Source: a virus. Taken from it: DNA of 45,068 nt. The stretch lies in the IMG/VR virus record IMGVR_UViG_3300036719_004321, positions 1 through 45,068 of that record, one strand, 5' to 3'. Below are positions 1 through 7,443 of the stretch, in pieces; position 1 is the first letter of the stretch, and every line of letters starts with the position of its first letter. The translations under genes and the position numbers were made by a program. The notes below the pieces were generated by a model. It ran no database searches, had not been told where the DNA came from, and saw nothing but the letters and a program-made list of their open reading frames with translations.

Positions 1-1
1 A

Positions 2-880
2 TTGGCCGATGTGTTCGAGGACTGGCAAGGGCCGATCGTCAACAGCAAGGGGGAAAGGCTTTGGCTTGAAACTGCATCTTCGACATGGATTTTTGCAAGC
101 AAAGAAGATTCTGAGCGATCGGAGTTGGCAAGGCAAAGAGGTGTCAGGGCCGGGACAATGGCCGACGTTCGTCAGAGGTTGTTCTCTTTGATCGATGCGA
201 CGCCAAATTTGAATTGGTTGTTGTTAACGAAGCGGCCAGAAAATATTCGGAAAATGTGGCTAGCTCAGCACCTAGACGGAGGCACTACGGGACGCATTCG
301 AGAGCTAATGGACGAAGGGGAATCTAAGGACGTTCATCCATACTTTCGGCGTAACGTTTGGCTCGGGACCTCGATTGAGAACCAAGGGTATGTGGACCAG
401 CGGATACAGGAGTTTCTCCAATGCCGAGACCTTTCCCCTGTGCTGTTTTTGAGCTGCGAACCGTTGCTTGGGCCCATCGATCTTAGTTACCCTGATTCGC
501 TATATCCAGACGGTCCAGAGTATTGCTGTAGCGGCTTTGAATGCGGATGCCGAGGCCTCCCGATCGATCCGCCTGCGTACCTAAACAAAACATTTGGTGG
601 AGTCGACTGGGTTATCGCTGGCGGTGAAAGCGGACCAGAGGCTAGGCCGACCGATCCGGAATGGTTTCGGTCGCTCCGCGATCAGTGCCAAGCTGCGGGA
701 GTGCCATTCCTGTTCAAGCAGTGGGGAGAGTTTGGACCGGTGGCGGCGGCCACGCCGGCGCAACTCTGCAAAGCAACATTCGCGAGTTACAAACGAGGAG
801 AGCGACTTTATCGCATTGGTAAGGCGCAAGCTGGTCGCGTGCTCGACGGCGTGACGCACAACGGCTTTCCGAATGAGTGA
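2..880 (+). CDS. DUF5131 (phage Gp37/Gp68-like) protein, 5'-truncated by window edge
   Basis: The visible 292 residues match the C-terminal two thirds of the phage Gp37/Gp68 (DUF5131) family. Family-type blocks are LADVFEDW at the edge, NWLLLTKRP, NVWLGTSIEN, LFLSCEPLLGPI, VDWVIAGGESG and PFLFKQWGEF. Complete members begin with roughly 80-100 further residues holding a cysteine cluster that resembles a metal-binding site; that part lies outside the window. The first codon seen (TTG) is probably internal rather than the start. The biochemical role of the family is not established. The gene heads the plus-strand run and is followed after 94 nt by the coiled-coil gene. Confidence 0.85.
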   Translation: MADVFEDWQGPIVNSKGERLWLETASSTWIFASKEDSERSELARQRGVRAGTMADVRQRLFSLIDATPNLNWLLLTKRPENIRKMWLAQHLDGGTTGRIRELMDEGESKDVHPYFRRNVWLGTSIENQGYVDQRIQEFLQCRDLSPVLFLSCEPLLGPIDLSYPDSLYPDGPEYCCSGFECGCRGLPIDPPAYLNKTFGGVDWVIAGGESGPEARPTDPEWFRSLRDQCQAAGVPFLFKQWGEFGPVAAATPAQLCKATFASYKRGERLYRIGKAQAGRVLDGVTHNGFPNE

Positions 881-974
881 GTTCATTGGATCACTTTTGA
901 CGTTTACCACGACGCAAGAGTGTTCCGCTAATTGGTATCGAAGTGTGGTGTTTTTTCTAAAGGAAAATCGCAAG

Positions 975-2417
975 ATGGCATCCGAAGTAATTGTAGAGAC
1001 GACGATCAAAGGTGATGGTGAAGGCCAACTGTTCCTCTCGGTTGTAGCGGACGAGGTAATCGATCAGTTTGCCTTGACGGTCGCTGACTACGACCTCAGC
1101 ACACCCGAGGGCTACGAAAATCACAAGAGTGCAATCAAATGGTGTACTACCATGCGGGGCAAGGTTGGGGATTTGAAAAAGGTGCTGAATGAGGAGGCTC
1201 TCGCCCACCAACGCAAAGTGAACAAAGAAGAGTCGAGACTGATTGCTCGGCTGACCGAAATCGAGACGCCTCTACGCAAGAAAAAGGCGGATTTCGACAA
1301 CGCTGCGGAGCTTAAGAAAAAGGAGATGGAAGCCCAGCGTGAAGCGATGATCAAGGATCGCCAGGATTATTTCTTGTCCGAGACCGGGCAGCGATTGGCG
1401 TACGAGCACGCCGAAACCTGGACGCAGCAGCAATACGAGTCCGCCTTGCAAGATGGCCGGGAAGCGAAAAAGCGAGCCCAGGAGGAAAAAGATAGGCTCG
1501 CCAAGGAGGAGGAGGACCGCAAAGCAAAACTCCGAATCGCAGAGGAGCAAGTCGAGAAGGAGCGGAAGGAATTGAAACGCCAACAAGATGAGTTGCAAGC
1601 AGCTCGGGATGCACTGGCAAAGCAGCAGCGTGAGCAAGAGGAGCGCGAGCAAGCAGCTCGGGATGCACTGGCAAAGCAGCAGCGTGAGCAAGAGGAGCGC
1701 GAGCAGGCAGCTCGGGATGCACTGGCAAAGCAGCAGCGTGATCAAGAGGAACGCGAGCAGGCAGCTCGGGATGCACTGGCAAAACAGCAGCGTGATCAAG
1801 AGGAACGCGAGCAGGCAGCTCGGGATGCATTGGACAAACAGAAGCGTGATCAAGCAAAGCCGAACCCATTCCACGATGCTCATATGACCTTTCTTCCCAG
1901 GCGGTTAACTAAGACCCTTTTGCCGCAGCGTCAAGTTGCTGCACCTGAGAACGAACCTGAGGAACGCGAGCAAGCATCGAAAGATGCACCTGAGAACAAA
2001 CCTGTCGAAACCCCCTTGGGCCAGTTGGATGATCAGCCGCGATTGTTTCCCGCTTCTCGACCGATCGGGACTGTTTATGACCCTACGCTGGTAAACCATG
2101 AATTGACTTCGGAGCAAGCCGCTGCTCGCGATAAGGCCGAAGAAGGCTTTCGTGAATTGCTGCTGGAATACGAGGCCGAACGAGCTGATCGGAACGAAAA
2201 GCTGGTTCTGTTGCGTCCCTATGCATCGAAGATCCAACACTGCTTGAGGATCCTTGGCGAACAGGTACGCATCTTGGAAGACTTGATCGTCGACGAAAAC
2301 CAAGTCCTCGAAGAATACCTTGACGGAGCCGGTGAAATCAAAATAGCTGTTGATGATTTGCAGGAAGATATGAATGACCTCCTGGACGAACTGGCTAGTT
2401 GTCCAGACGCCAAATAA
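975..2417 (+). CDS. Phage coiled-coil protein with tandem 18-residue repeats
   Basis: 480 residues. ATG at 975 is chosen because an AGGA Shine-Dalgarno lies 10 nt upstream; the in-frame ATG at 873 has none and overlaps the previous gene. The N-terminal ~110 residues (globular, then Lys/Glu-rich) resemble phage DUF1351-type early proteins. Residues ~110-300 are a highly charged coiled coil, including four near-identical 18-residue units (AARDALAKQQREQEEREQ) and a diverged fifth. The C-terminal ~100 residues form a second helical region rich in Leu and acids. It precedes a winged-helix gene by 15 nt, so the two are probably co-transcribed. Function unknown; a role in early DNA metabolism or assembly is only a guess from position. 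Confidence 0.8.
   Translation: MASEVIVETTIKGDGEGQLFLSVVADEVIDQFALTVADYDLSTPEGYENHKSAIKWCTTMRGKVGDLKKVLNEEALAHQRKVNKEESRLIARLTEIETPLRKKKADFDNAAELKKKEMEAQREAMIKDRQDYFLSETGQRLAYEHAETWTQQQYESALQDGREAKKRAQEEKDRLAKEEEDRKAKLRIAEEQVEKERKELKRQQDELQAARDALAKQQREQEEREQAARDALAKQQREQEEREQAARDALAKQQRDQEEREQAARDALAKQQRDQEEREQAARDALDKQKRDQAKPNPFHDAHMTFLPRRLTKTLLPQRQVAAPENEPEEREQASKDAPENKPVETPLGQLDDQPRLFPASRPIGTVYDPTLVNHELTSEQAAARDKAEEGFRELLLEYEAERADRNEKLVLLRPYASKIQHCLRILGEQVRILEDLIVDENQVLEEYLDGAGEIKIAVDDLQEDMNDLLDELASCPDAK
1599..1855 (+). repeat. 54-bp tandem repeat inside the coiled-coil gene
   Basis: Units start at 1599, 1653, 1707 and 1761, exactly 54 bp apart, with a shortened, diverged fifth unit from 1815. 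Each begins GCAGCTCGGGATGCA and encodes one 18-residue coiled-coil block. The first two units carry GAGCAAGAGGAG and later ones GATCAAGAGGAA, so copies fall into two subtypes. Near-identity at DNA level suggests recent expansion. Confidence 0.95.
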
Positions 2418-2432
2418 AGGAGCTGACCAGCA

Positions 2433-2735
2433 ATGAGTATCAACGGCGAAGCCAATCGAGACCTCGCGTACTCCGATCTTGCCATAGAGACTTTGTCCAG
2501 GGCCCAAAGGGCGATCCTAAAGGCTCTGGAGAAAGAAGGATTGACTCGGCATGAGCTTGCGGAAGTTTGCAACATGCCGTTGTCGTCTGTTTGTGGGCGA
2601 GTGAGCGAACTAGAGGAAATCGGGTTGGTCAAAACCACCTCGGAAAAAAAGCTGACACAGCACGGAAAGCCTGCGACGATCGTCGTCAACACGGTTCCAA
2701 GAATGAAGCAAGGCTGGTTGGAACTTGATTTCTGA
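2433..2735 (+). CDS. Small winged-helix DNA-binding protein
   Basis: 100 residues. Residues ~20-75 read as a winged helix: a helix rich in Ala/Leu, then LTRHELAEVCNMPLSSVCGR as a helix-turn-helix with recognition helix, then VSELEEIGLVKTTSEKK as the wing, as in MarR/ArsR-like folds. AAGGAG lies just upstream of the ATG. The gene sits between the coiled-coil gene and two unknown genes in one apparent operon. It could be a phage transcription regulator, but no sequence evidence links it to a specific operator. Confidence 0.75.
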   Translation: MSINGEANRDLAYSDLAIETLSRAQRAILKALEKEGLTRHELAEVCNMPLSSVCGRVSELEEIGLVKTTSEKKLTQHGKPATIVVNTVPRMKQGWLELDF

Positions 2736-2743
2736 GGCACGCG

Positions 2744-3232
2744 ATGGACGAAAAACTAGACACGTTCAAGCGTCTGAGGGGAACCGCGAGTTCGATCGAG
2801 GATCGGCATAGAGCGAAGCTGTTAGAAGAATCGCGTAAAAATCCGCTACTGCCAAGCATTCTTCATTGGATTGCTGGTAGGCATTTCAGGCCGATGGTAG
2901 AGACCTGTGTGAACCATAGTTATCTCTTCGATGTGTCGCACATCGGATTCCTGGTTATTTCGATTGACTTAATGAGTCAAGACACAGAACTGGGTGACTG
3001 GGCAGCGTCAGAGGGTGCAGGCCCTTTTGAGGTGACCGAACACTTAGAAGAGATGCTTTCCGACATGTTGGATAGCGAAGATTTTCTGCGATATGACCCA
3101 GCACGGCTTGAGGAAATCCTTAACGAAGTAGCAAGACCGTATCCGGAACTGACACTGATGATCGAAGTAGGCTCGGCAGCATTGATGCACCGAATGGCGA
3201 AGGACATAGACGCGCGAAGCTCAGAGGAATAA
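2744..3232 (+). CDS. Hypothetical phage protein
   Basis: 162 residues, acidic and predicted mostly helical, with no motif I recognise. ATG lies 8 nt after the winged-helix gene and the stop is 2 nt before the next ATG, so it is translated as part of that operon. An aromatic/aliphatic core (VSHIGFLVISIDLM) is followed by acidic helices (EHLEEMLSDMLDSEDF). No membrane segment or signal peptide is seen. Confidence 0.6.
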   Translation: MDEKLDTFKRLRGTASSIEDRHRAKLLEESRKNPLLPSILHWIAGRHFRPMVETCVNHSYLFDVSHIGFLVISIDLMSQDTELGDWAASEGAGPFEVTEHLEEMLSDMLDSEDFLRYDPARLEEILNEVARPYPELTLMIEVGSAALMHRMAKDIDARSSEE

Positions 3233-3234
3233 CC

Positions 3235-4116
3235 ATGAAGGTTGGCACGGTCGATCTTATCAAGTTCAAGCGGCTCCAGCGTAGCTTGTCCGAGTCGCAG
3301 CGAGGCATCGTTGGACTTCTGGAACTGCTTTGGGCCGGGACTGCGAAAAACTGCCCGCAAGGCGATATTGGTCGTTTTGAGAACATCGATATTGCCGTCA
3401 TCTGCGATTGGGAAGGTGATCCCGACAAGCTCATTGATGCGCTCGTCGACTGTGGTTGGCTCGATAAATCGGAAGACCATCGACTCGTGGTTCACGATTG
3501 GCACGAGCATTGCCCAACTTGGGTGAAGGGCAATCTAGCCAGCTCTAAAAAGCCCTTCGCGTCGGTGCCTGAATCCGAATCGGACGTCGCTAAGCAGGTC
3601 TCTGAGGAGGATGCTAAGGAGGGGGCTAAGGATGGTGCTAAGGGGGTGGCTAAGGAGGGTGCTAAGGGGGGGGCTAAGCCACCCACTACCAAACCAAACC
3701 AAGCCAAGCCATACCAAGCCCAACCACACCAAGCCGCCCATGGCTGGTTTGGTTGTTCGGTTGTTGGTGGGGAATGTACTTGTGAGGCAAAGGCGGAGAA
3801 AGCCGTTGAAATCGCCAACAAGCTCGTACGTTTGTCTGACCGAAAGCGGCTAAAATACGATCGTGAACTATTTTGGCGATACTCGTGGATCGCAGCAAAC
3901 TGCGACCCTGGGGGCTTCCTCGATGCGTGCGATCGGATCCTCGAACATTCAGTTGATAAACCATCGAGCTATCTCGCAACGGTTGTCCGCAAGATGTTGG
4001 AATTCCATGGCGTTTCAATTAATCAAGTGACGCTGGAGCTATGTCCACCGATACCGCCACCCACCAACGAACAACGGAACGTCCGAATCGATCCAGCAGC
4101 GATCTCCGTTTGTTGA
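3235..4116 (+). CDS. Replication-organiser-like phage protein with Ala-Lys-Gly repeat linker
   Basis: 293 residues in three parts. Residues 1-110 look like the N-terminal domain of phage replication-organiser (DnaT/DnaD-type) proteins: compact, with CDWEGDPDKLIDALVDCGWLD and then VVHDWHEHCP, a phrase typical of that group. Residues ~111-180 are low complexity, first an AK(E/D/G)G repeat, then a Pro/Gln/Lys stretch. Residues ~185-293 form a helical C-terminal domain with an aromatic cluster (ELFWRYSWIAANC). GAGG precedes the ATG. The 3' end overlaps the next HTH gene by 76 nt. A role in replication initiation is inferred from domain style and its position before an HTH gene. Confidence 0.6.
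   Translation: MKVGTVDLIKFKRLQRSLSESQRGIVGLLELLWAGTAKNCPQGDIGRFENIDIAVICDWEGDPDKLIDALVDCGWLDKSEDHRLVVHDWHEHCPTWVKGNLASSKKPFASVPESESDVAKQVSEEDAKEGAKDGAKGVAKEGAKGGAKPPTTKPNQAKPYQAQPHQAAHGWFGCSVVGGECTCEAKAEKAVEIANKLVRLSDRKRLKYDRELFWRYSWIAANCDPGGFLDACDRILEHSVDKPSSYLATVVRKMLEFHGVSINQVTLELCPPIPPPTNEQRNVRIDPAAISVC
3613..3678 (+). repeat. 12-bp GCTAAGGRNGGN tandem repeat (codons Ala-Lys-Xaa-Gly)
   Basis: Five and a half in-frame 12-bp units, each starting GCTAAG, from codon 127 of the replication-organiser-like gene. They are followed by a second low-complexity stretch of CCAAGCC/CCAAACC words to about 3745. In-frame units imply length variation without frameshift; the G runs are prone to slippage. 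Confidence 0.85.
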
Positions 4117-4268
4117 ACGTCAAGCAGCTCGCTCTGCTGCTCGGAGTGTCGGATCGGACAATCAGGCGATGGCGCTCCAACAAGCTACTCCCCAAGCCAT
4201 TGATCGAAAATCATTGGTCGGTATTGCAAATCGAGTCGTGGCAAAAAGCGGACAAAACCGGCCACTAA
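4041..4268 (+). CDS. Excisionase/AlpA-like helix-turn-helix protein
   Basis: 75 residues. LLNVKQLALLLGVSDRTIRRWRSNKLLPKPLIENHW is a MerR/AlpA/excisionase-type winged HTH: the first helix reads the phase, and GVSDRTIRRW is the recognition helix. Such proteins act as excisionases or small transcription factors. The start (ATG 4041) lies inside the preceding gene, in another frame; a later start is possible because the first ~25 residues are low complexity. Its last codons form the left copy of the 37-nt repeat that recurs at 8005. Confidence 0.75.
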   Translation: MSTDTATHQRTTERPNRSSSDLRLLNVKQLALLLGVSDRTIRRWRSNKLLPKPLIENHWSVLQIESWQKADKTGH

Positions 4269-4274
4269 CGGACA
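4238..4274 (+). repeat. 37-nt direct repeat, left copy
   Basis: 34 of 37 positions match 8005-8041, including 28 of the last 29. It covers the last codons and stop of the HTH gene. Each copy contains two CGGACA words 21 bp apart (about two helical turns), one near each end of the conserved 29-nt core. The two copies bracket the membrane-protein/protease cassette. Confidence 0.85.
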
Positions 4275-4381
4275 TGTAGCCCCACCGATATTCTCTTGCC
4301 GGCCGTGTGTGCTAGTCTGCAATCGTTCAAGCGACTCGTAAGCAATTTCGATGTTACCGGCACAAGCGAAGAAGATCTGTC

Positions 4382-4744
4382 ATGAACCAAATTGTTGAAT
4401 GGGCCAAAAGCCGACGATCGTTTCTCACCGCTGCAATCGCATTGGTGTTTGTGTTACTGCGAGAAAAGCTTGGTTTGCCGATCGACGAAGAGACCTCGCA
4501 TACCATCACCAATTCGCTCGTTCTGTGGATCATCGGGGAATCTGCGGGGGCGACAAAGGGCTGGATGCAGCTTGTTCAGAGCCCAAGATTTTGGGCTCTT
4601 GCCGCAGCCATTGCAAATGCAGTGCTTAAGGACAGGCTTAACCTTCCGATCACTCCTGACACCATCCAGCAAGTATTGACTCTCGTCCAAACCCTTTTGG
4701 CCGGATATGCAATTAGACCGCATATCTCTCCAAACACACCGTAA
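4382..4744 (+). CDS. Small membrane protein with internally duplicated domain
   Basis: 120 residues made of two related halves. Residues ~12-55 (FLTAAIALVFVLLREKLGLPID...) and ~68-112 (FWALAAAIANAVLKDRLNLPIT...) share the plan hydrophobic helix, basic/acidic turn, LxLPI, Thr-rich helix, so an ancestral ~45-residue unit seems duplicated. At least two membrane helices are likely. It is the first gene of the cassette and begins 107 nt after the left repeat. Holin-like architecture is possible, but no holin family signature is recognisable. Confidence 0.7.
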   Translation: MNQIVEWAKSRRSFLTAAIALVFVLLREKLGLPIDEETSHTITNSLVLWIIGESAGATKGWMQLVQSPRFWALAAAIANAVLKDRLNLPITPDTIQQVLTLVQTLLAGYAIRPHISPNTP

Positions 4745-4755
4745 GGAATCAAGCC

Positions 4756-5070
4756 GTGGCGAAAAGAAGATTCCCTCGATTTTTCAGTCGTCGCAAGGTT
4801 CGAAAGTTTGCGATCGAGTCGTATGAGGCTGCAAGCGGGGACCACAACGTAGCTAAAGGCTTGTTTGAGGCCCGAGCCGAAAAATACGGCATGGATCCGG
4901 CCACGATTGCCATGCTGATTATTTCAATCATCCGATTTTGGTTGTGGCTCAAAGATCAGGGCTTCCTAAGCAAAGTCCCTCGCGATGTGGGTTACAAGTG
5001 GCTGACCGAAGACAAAGGCTTTTTAAAGGCCTGCGAAGGCTGCGGAATCACGGAGGCTGACGAGCAATGA
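4756..5070 (+). CDS. Basic single-span membrane protein
   Basis: 104 residues, GTG start after AAGGAA. A strongly basic N-terminus (KRRFPRFFSRRKVRKF) is followed by an amphipathic region, one hydrophobic segment at ~residues 53-68 (TIAMLIISIIRFWLWL) and an acidic C-terminus with CEGC. The end overlaps the next start (ATGA), implying coupling. It may be a structural or lysis-associated membrane protein; function unknown. Confidence 0.65.
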   Translation: MAKRRFPRFFSRRKVRKFAIESYEAASGDHNVAKGLFEARAEKYGMDPATIAMLIISIIRFWLWLKDQGFLSKVPRDVGYKWLTEDKGFLKACEGCGITEADEQ

Positions 5071-5342
5071 ACCTGCAATGGATCGGACTTTTGCTGATGC
5101 TTGGCGGAGCAGCGTGGGCCCTTTACGGTCCTGCTCTCAAGACGGTGTCGTTTTTGGATCAAGGCGACGAGCCCAAGACTGATAGACCGGCTGGAACGGA
5201 ATCCAGCCAGCCTATTGGGTCTCGCGTCGAGGCCGTCGCTCATTGCGAAGCTCTGATGCAGTACTTTGAGTCCCAGAACAACAAGACCGGGGCTGACTGC
5301 ATGAGAACCGCAATCGGCAGTATCTACGCCCCGAAGGAGTAA
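5067..5342 (+). CDS. Small membrane-anchored protein
   Basis: 91 residues. A single N-terminal hydrophobic helix (LQWIGLLLMLGGAAWALYG, residues ~3-21) is followed by a polar tail. The start overlaps the upstream stop by 4 nt and the next gene begins 5 nt after its stop, so it is co-translated within the cassette. The helix resembles the anchor of the next protein (MLIGGLLLFLGGG). No catalytic motif seen. Confidence 0.6.
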   Translation: MNLQWIGLLLMLGGAAWALYGPALKTVSFLDQGDEPKTDRPAGTESSQPIGSRVEAVAHCEALMQYFESQNNKTGADCMRTAIGSIYAPKE

Positions 5343-5347
5343 GCGAC

Positions 5348-5776
5348 ATGAAGTCAAAAGCGCCAGCAATCTTGATGTTGATTGGCGGCTTACTTCTCTT
5401 TCTTGGGGGAGGCGAGTCGCTGAACTTCGACTTCCTGTCTCCAGGAGTTCGCCCTATCAACGCGGAAGGATTTCGCGTGATGCTTGTTTACGACGACTCG
5501 AAGCTGTCCTTGATGCCCGAGTCTGAGAAGTCGGTGATTTTCTCCAGCGACATCCGCAAGTATCTTGGCGAGGCAGCAAAGGATTATCGAATCGTCTCTA
5601 ACAAGGCAGATATGTCTCAAGACGAAGCGTATTGGAAAGAAGCCTTTGAACGCCCCAGAAAACACAATCCCTGGCTGATGATTTCTTCTGGAAAAAACAA
5701 GGGCGGATACGAAGGCAAGATGCCAAAAACCATTGACGGAACAATGTCGCTGCTAAAGAAACACACCGGAGGGTAA
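5348..5776 (+). CDS. Membrane-anchored protein of unknown function
   Basis: 142 residues: an N-terminal membrane anchor (ILMLIGGLLLFLGGG, residues ~8-22), then a ~110-residue soluble domain. The order MLVYDDSKLS, a helix, KDYRIVSNKADM, then PWLMISSGKNKGGYEG suggests a small alpha/beta fold reminiscent of thioredoxin-like domains but without CxxC; this is a structural guess only. It lies 2 nt before the cysteine protease gene. Confidence 0.55.
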   Translation: MKSKAPAILMLIGGLLLFLGGGESLNFDFLSPGVRPINAEGFRVMLVYDDSKLSLMPESEKSVIFSSDIRKYLGEAAKDYRIVSNKADMSQDEAYWKEAFERPRKHNPWLMISSGKNKGGYEGKMPKTIDGTMSLLKKHTGG

Positions 5777-5778
5777 CG

Positions 5779-6606
5779 ATGGCAGAGTTCATCATTGATG
5801 ACGACAACTATCGAGATTTCATCCAGGGCGGAAAGGAAACCCAAGGCAACACCTTTGGTCTTGTATACCGCGATCCCAAGCAGTATCCGGTTGGCTCTTA
5901 CGGGGCCCCCGAGTGGGACTTGACTCAACTGCAAATCATCCCGCGATCGGAGTGGTCGGATCGCATCAAGGAGATGAAGCGAACCAAGTCGAGGATCAGC
6001 GACTTGAGAAACATTGCCGATAGAGGCAAGCCTTTTCAAAACCTCGATCAGAACGGCCAAGGGTACTGCTGGACCTATTCGACGGTCCATTCCATCATGC
6101 TTTGGCGAGCCTCGATGGGGCTGCCCTATGTTCGATTATCTGCCCACGCCATTGGATGCAAGGTGAAGAACTACGCAGACCAAGGCGGCTGGGCGGCGCT
6201 AAGTATGGAGTACGTCGCCAAACACGGCGTGCCCTCAGTTGAGTTCTGGAAAGAAAAATCCATGTCTCGATCAAACGACACTCAGGCGACTTGGTTGAAC
6301 GCAGCCAAGTACAAGATCACTTCAGGATGGGTCGAGTTGTCTTCGCCGGTTTACGATCGCAAGATGACCTTTGATCAGTTCGCGACATGCTTGTTGAATC
6401 GAATACCAGTCGCGACCGACTTTTACTGGTGGGGGCATTCGGTCTGCTCGATGGACCTCGAGGAAGTTGAACCAGGATCTTTTGGCGTTCGCATCCTGAA
6501 CTCCTGGAAGAACTGGGGCGAAAACGGTACGGCCGTGCTTCGCGGAGATAAAGCCTTGCCCACAAACGCCGTTGCTCCCCGTGGTATTACCTCCAACGCA
6601 GCTTAA
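5779..6606 (+). CDS. Papain-like (C1-type) cysteine protease
   Basis: 275 residues with a full papain active site in order: oxyanion Gln91 and nucleophile Cys97 in QNGQGYCW (six residues apart, as papain Q19/C25), then His220 in WWGHSVC and Asn241 in ILNSWKNWG (papain NSWG). No signal peptide or pro-domain is obvious; the first ~85 residues are polar and could be a short pro-region. Expected activity is peptide-bond hydrolysis. It sits among membrane proteins in the repeat-bracketed cassette. As no lysozyme, amidase or transglycosylase is recognisable in the window, a role in host envelope breakdown is plausible; virion or regulatory proteolysis is the alternative. Confidence 0.85.
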   Translation: MAEFIIDDDNYRDFIQGGKETQGNTFGLVYRDPKQYPVGSYGAPEWDLTQLQIIPRSEWSDRIKEMKRTKSRISDLRNIADRGKPFQNLDQNGQGYCWTYSTVHSIMLWRASMGLPYVRLSAHAIGCKVKNYADQGGWAALSMEYVAKHGVPSVEFWKEKSMSRSNDTQATWLNAAKYKITSGWVELSSPVYDRKMTFDQFATCLLNRIPVATDFYWWGHSVCSMDLEEVEPGSFGVRILNSWKNWGENGTAVLRGDKALPTNAVAPRGITSNAA

Positions 6607-6624
6607 CGATAGCGAGGCTCCTCC

Positions 6625-7083
6625 ATGGAAAGCAAAAAACCGGACATCAAGACAATAGCCATGCTTGTGGTTGGAGCTGCTTTGCTTTTGTGCGGACCAA
6701 GGGCTGCTGAGCTATGGCAGTCGTACCAAGAGACGCAAGCAAAACTCGACGCAAAAACGGACGAAGCGACCGAGAAGCTCAAGGACTTTTTCATTGATGA
6801 AAAGGAACCTTATCACCCTGACAGGCCGGTATCTGACGAAACGCCAAATGTGGAGCCCGCGAAGAAAGAGATCATTATTTTTTCTGCGGACTGGTGCGAG
6901 CCCTGCAAGAGATGGAAACAATTCGAGCAAGAAAAGTTTCGGGCTATGGGGTACAGCTTTGCATATGGCGATGAAAAAACCGTGTCGCCGCTACCTCATT
7001 TCATTGTCATTGACGGCACAAAGACTTTCGAGATTTCTGGGTACATGAGCGTTGAGCGACTAGAAAGCGAGCTGAGGCGATGA
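6625..7083 (+). CDS. Membrane-anchored thioredoxin-like protein
   Basis: 152 residues. An N-terminal membrane helix (TIAMLVVGAALLLCGP, residues ~10-25) is followed by a charged linker and a C-terminal thioredoxin-like domain: strand EIIIFSA, active site WCEPCKRW with Cys91 and Cys94, and the cis-Pro loop SPLPHFIVI. Topology would place the redox domain in the periplasm or on the outer membrane face. The domain is short (~75 residues), missing part of the usual ~100-residue fold. The gene overlaps the next by 4 nt. It might keep the adjacent cysteine protease or cysteine-rich virion proteins in the right redox state (inference). Confidence 0.8.
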   Translation: MESKKPDIKTIAMLVVGAALLLCGPRAAELWQSYQETQAKLDAKTDEATEKLKDFFIDEKEPYHPDRPVSDETPNVEPAKKEIIIFSADWCEPCKRWKQFEQEKFRAMGYSFAYGDEKTVSPLPHFIVIDGTKTFEISGYMSVERLESELRR

Positions 7084-7418
7084 CGGAAGAAACAGTCAAA
7101 TGGCTATTTAACAACGGCCTCGCTGTGGCAATCATTGCCGCAATCTTCCTAGGGGTTCACAGGGGCGGGAAAGCCTTTATGCAGTTAGTGCTGGTCCCGA
7201 TGAAAGACGCAGCGATAGCTTACTTTCAAGGCCAAACGGAAAACCTCGAAAAAAGCAACGTAACGCAGCAAAAACTCGGGCAGACAATGGATCGCGTTTG
7301 CGAGGAGCTGTCGGAAACCCGCAGAGACGTTGCATCGATCAAGGCCAATACCCAGCAATGCCCTAAGCAACTGTTTGGCCACGGCCACGCGAATCATTTA
7401 GAAAAACCAAACGGCTAA
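7080..7418 (+). CDS. Holin-like membrane/coiled-coil protein
   Basis: 112 residues: a hydrophobic helix near the N-terminus (AVAIIAAIFLGV, residues ~14-25), a second weaker hydrophobic stretch (FMQLVLVPM), then a coiled coil (ENLEKSNVTQQKLGQTMDRV) and a His-rich tail. This plan is seen in some phage holins and XhlA-like lysis accessories, but no family signature confirms it. The start overlaps the thioredoxin-like stop (ATGA). Confidence 0.55.
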   Translation: MTEETVKWLFNNGLAVAIIAAIFLGVHRGGKAFMQLVLVPMKDAAIAYFQGQTENLEKSNVTQQKLGQTMDRVCEELSETRRDVASIKANTQQCPKQLFGHGHANHLEKPNG

Positions 7419-7443
7419 TCCATTTAAGGACTGCGATTTCCCT

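Noticed and set aside
897-925. TTGACG as -35 of a promoter before the coiled-coil gene
   Set aside because: No acceptable -10 at 16-18 nt distance (GTGTTC).
1272-1883. Minus-strand Leu-rich repeat frame opposite the coiled-coil gene
   Set aside because: Antisense reading of the 54-bp repeats, no start signals, looks membrane-like only because CAG/GAG repeats reverse to CTG/CTC.
3611-3745. CRISPR-like or regulatory repeats in the replication-organiser-like gene
   Set aside because: Repeats are short, in frame with the coding sequence and lack spacers of even length. No CRISPR array was found anywhere in the window.
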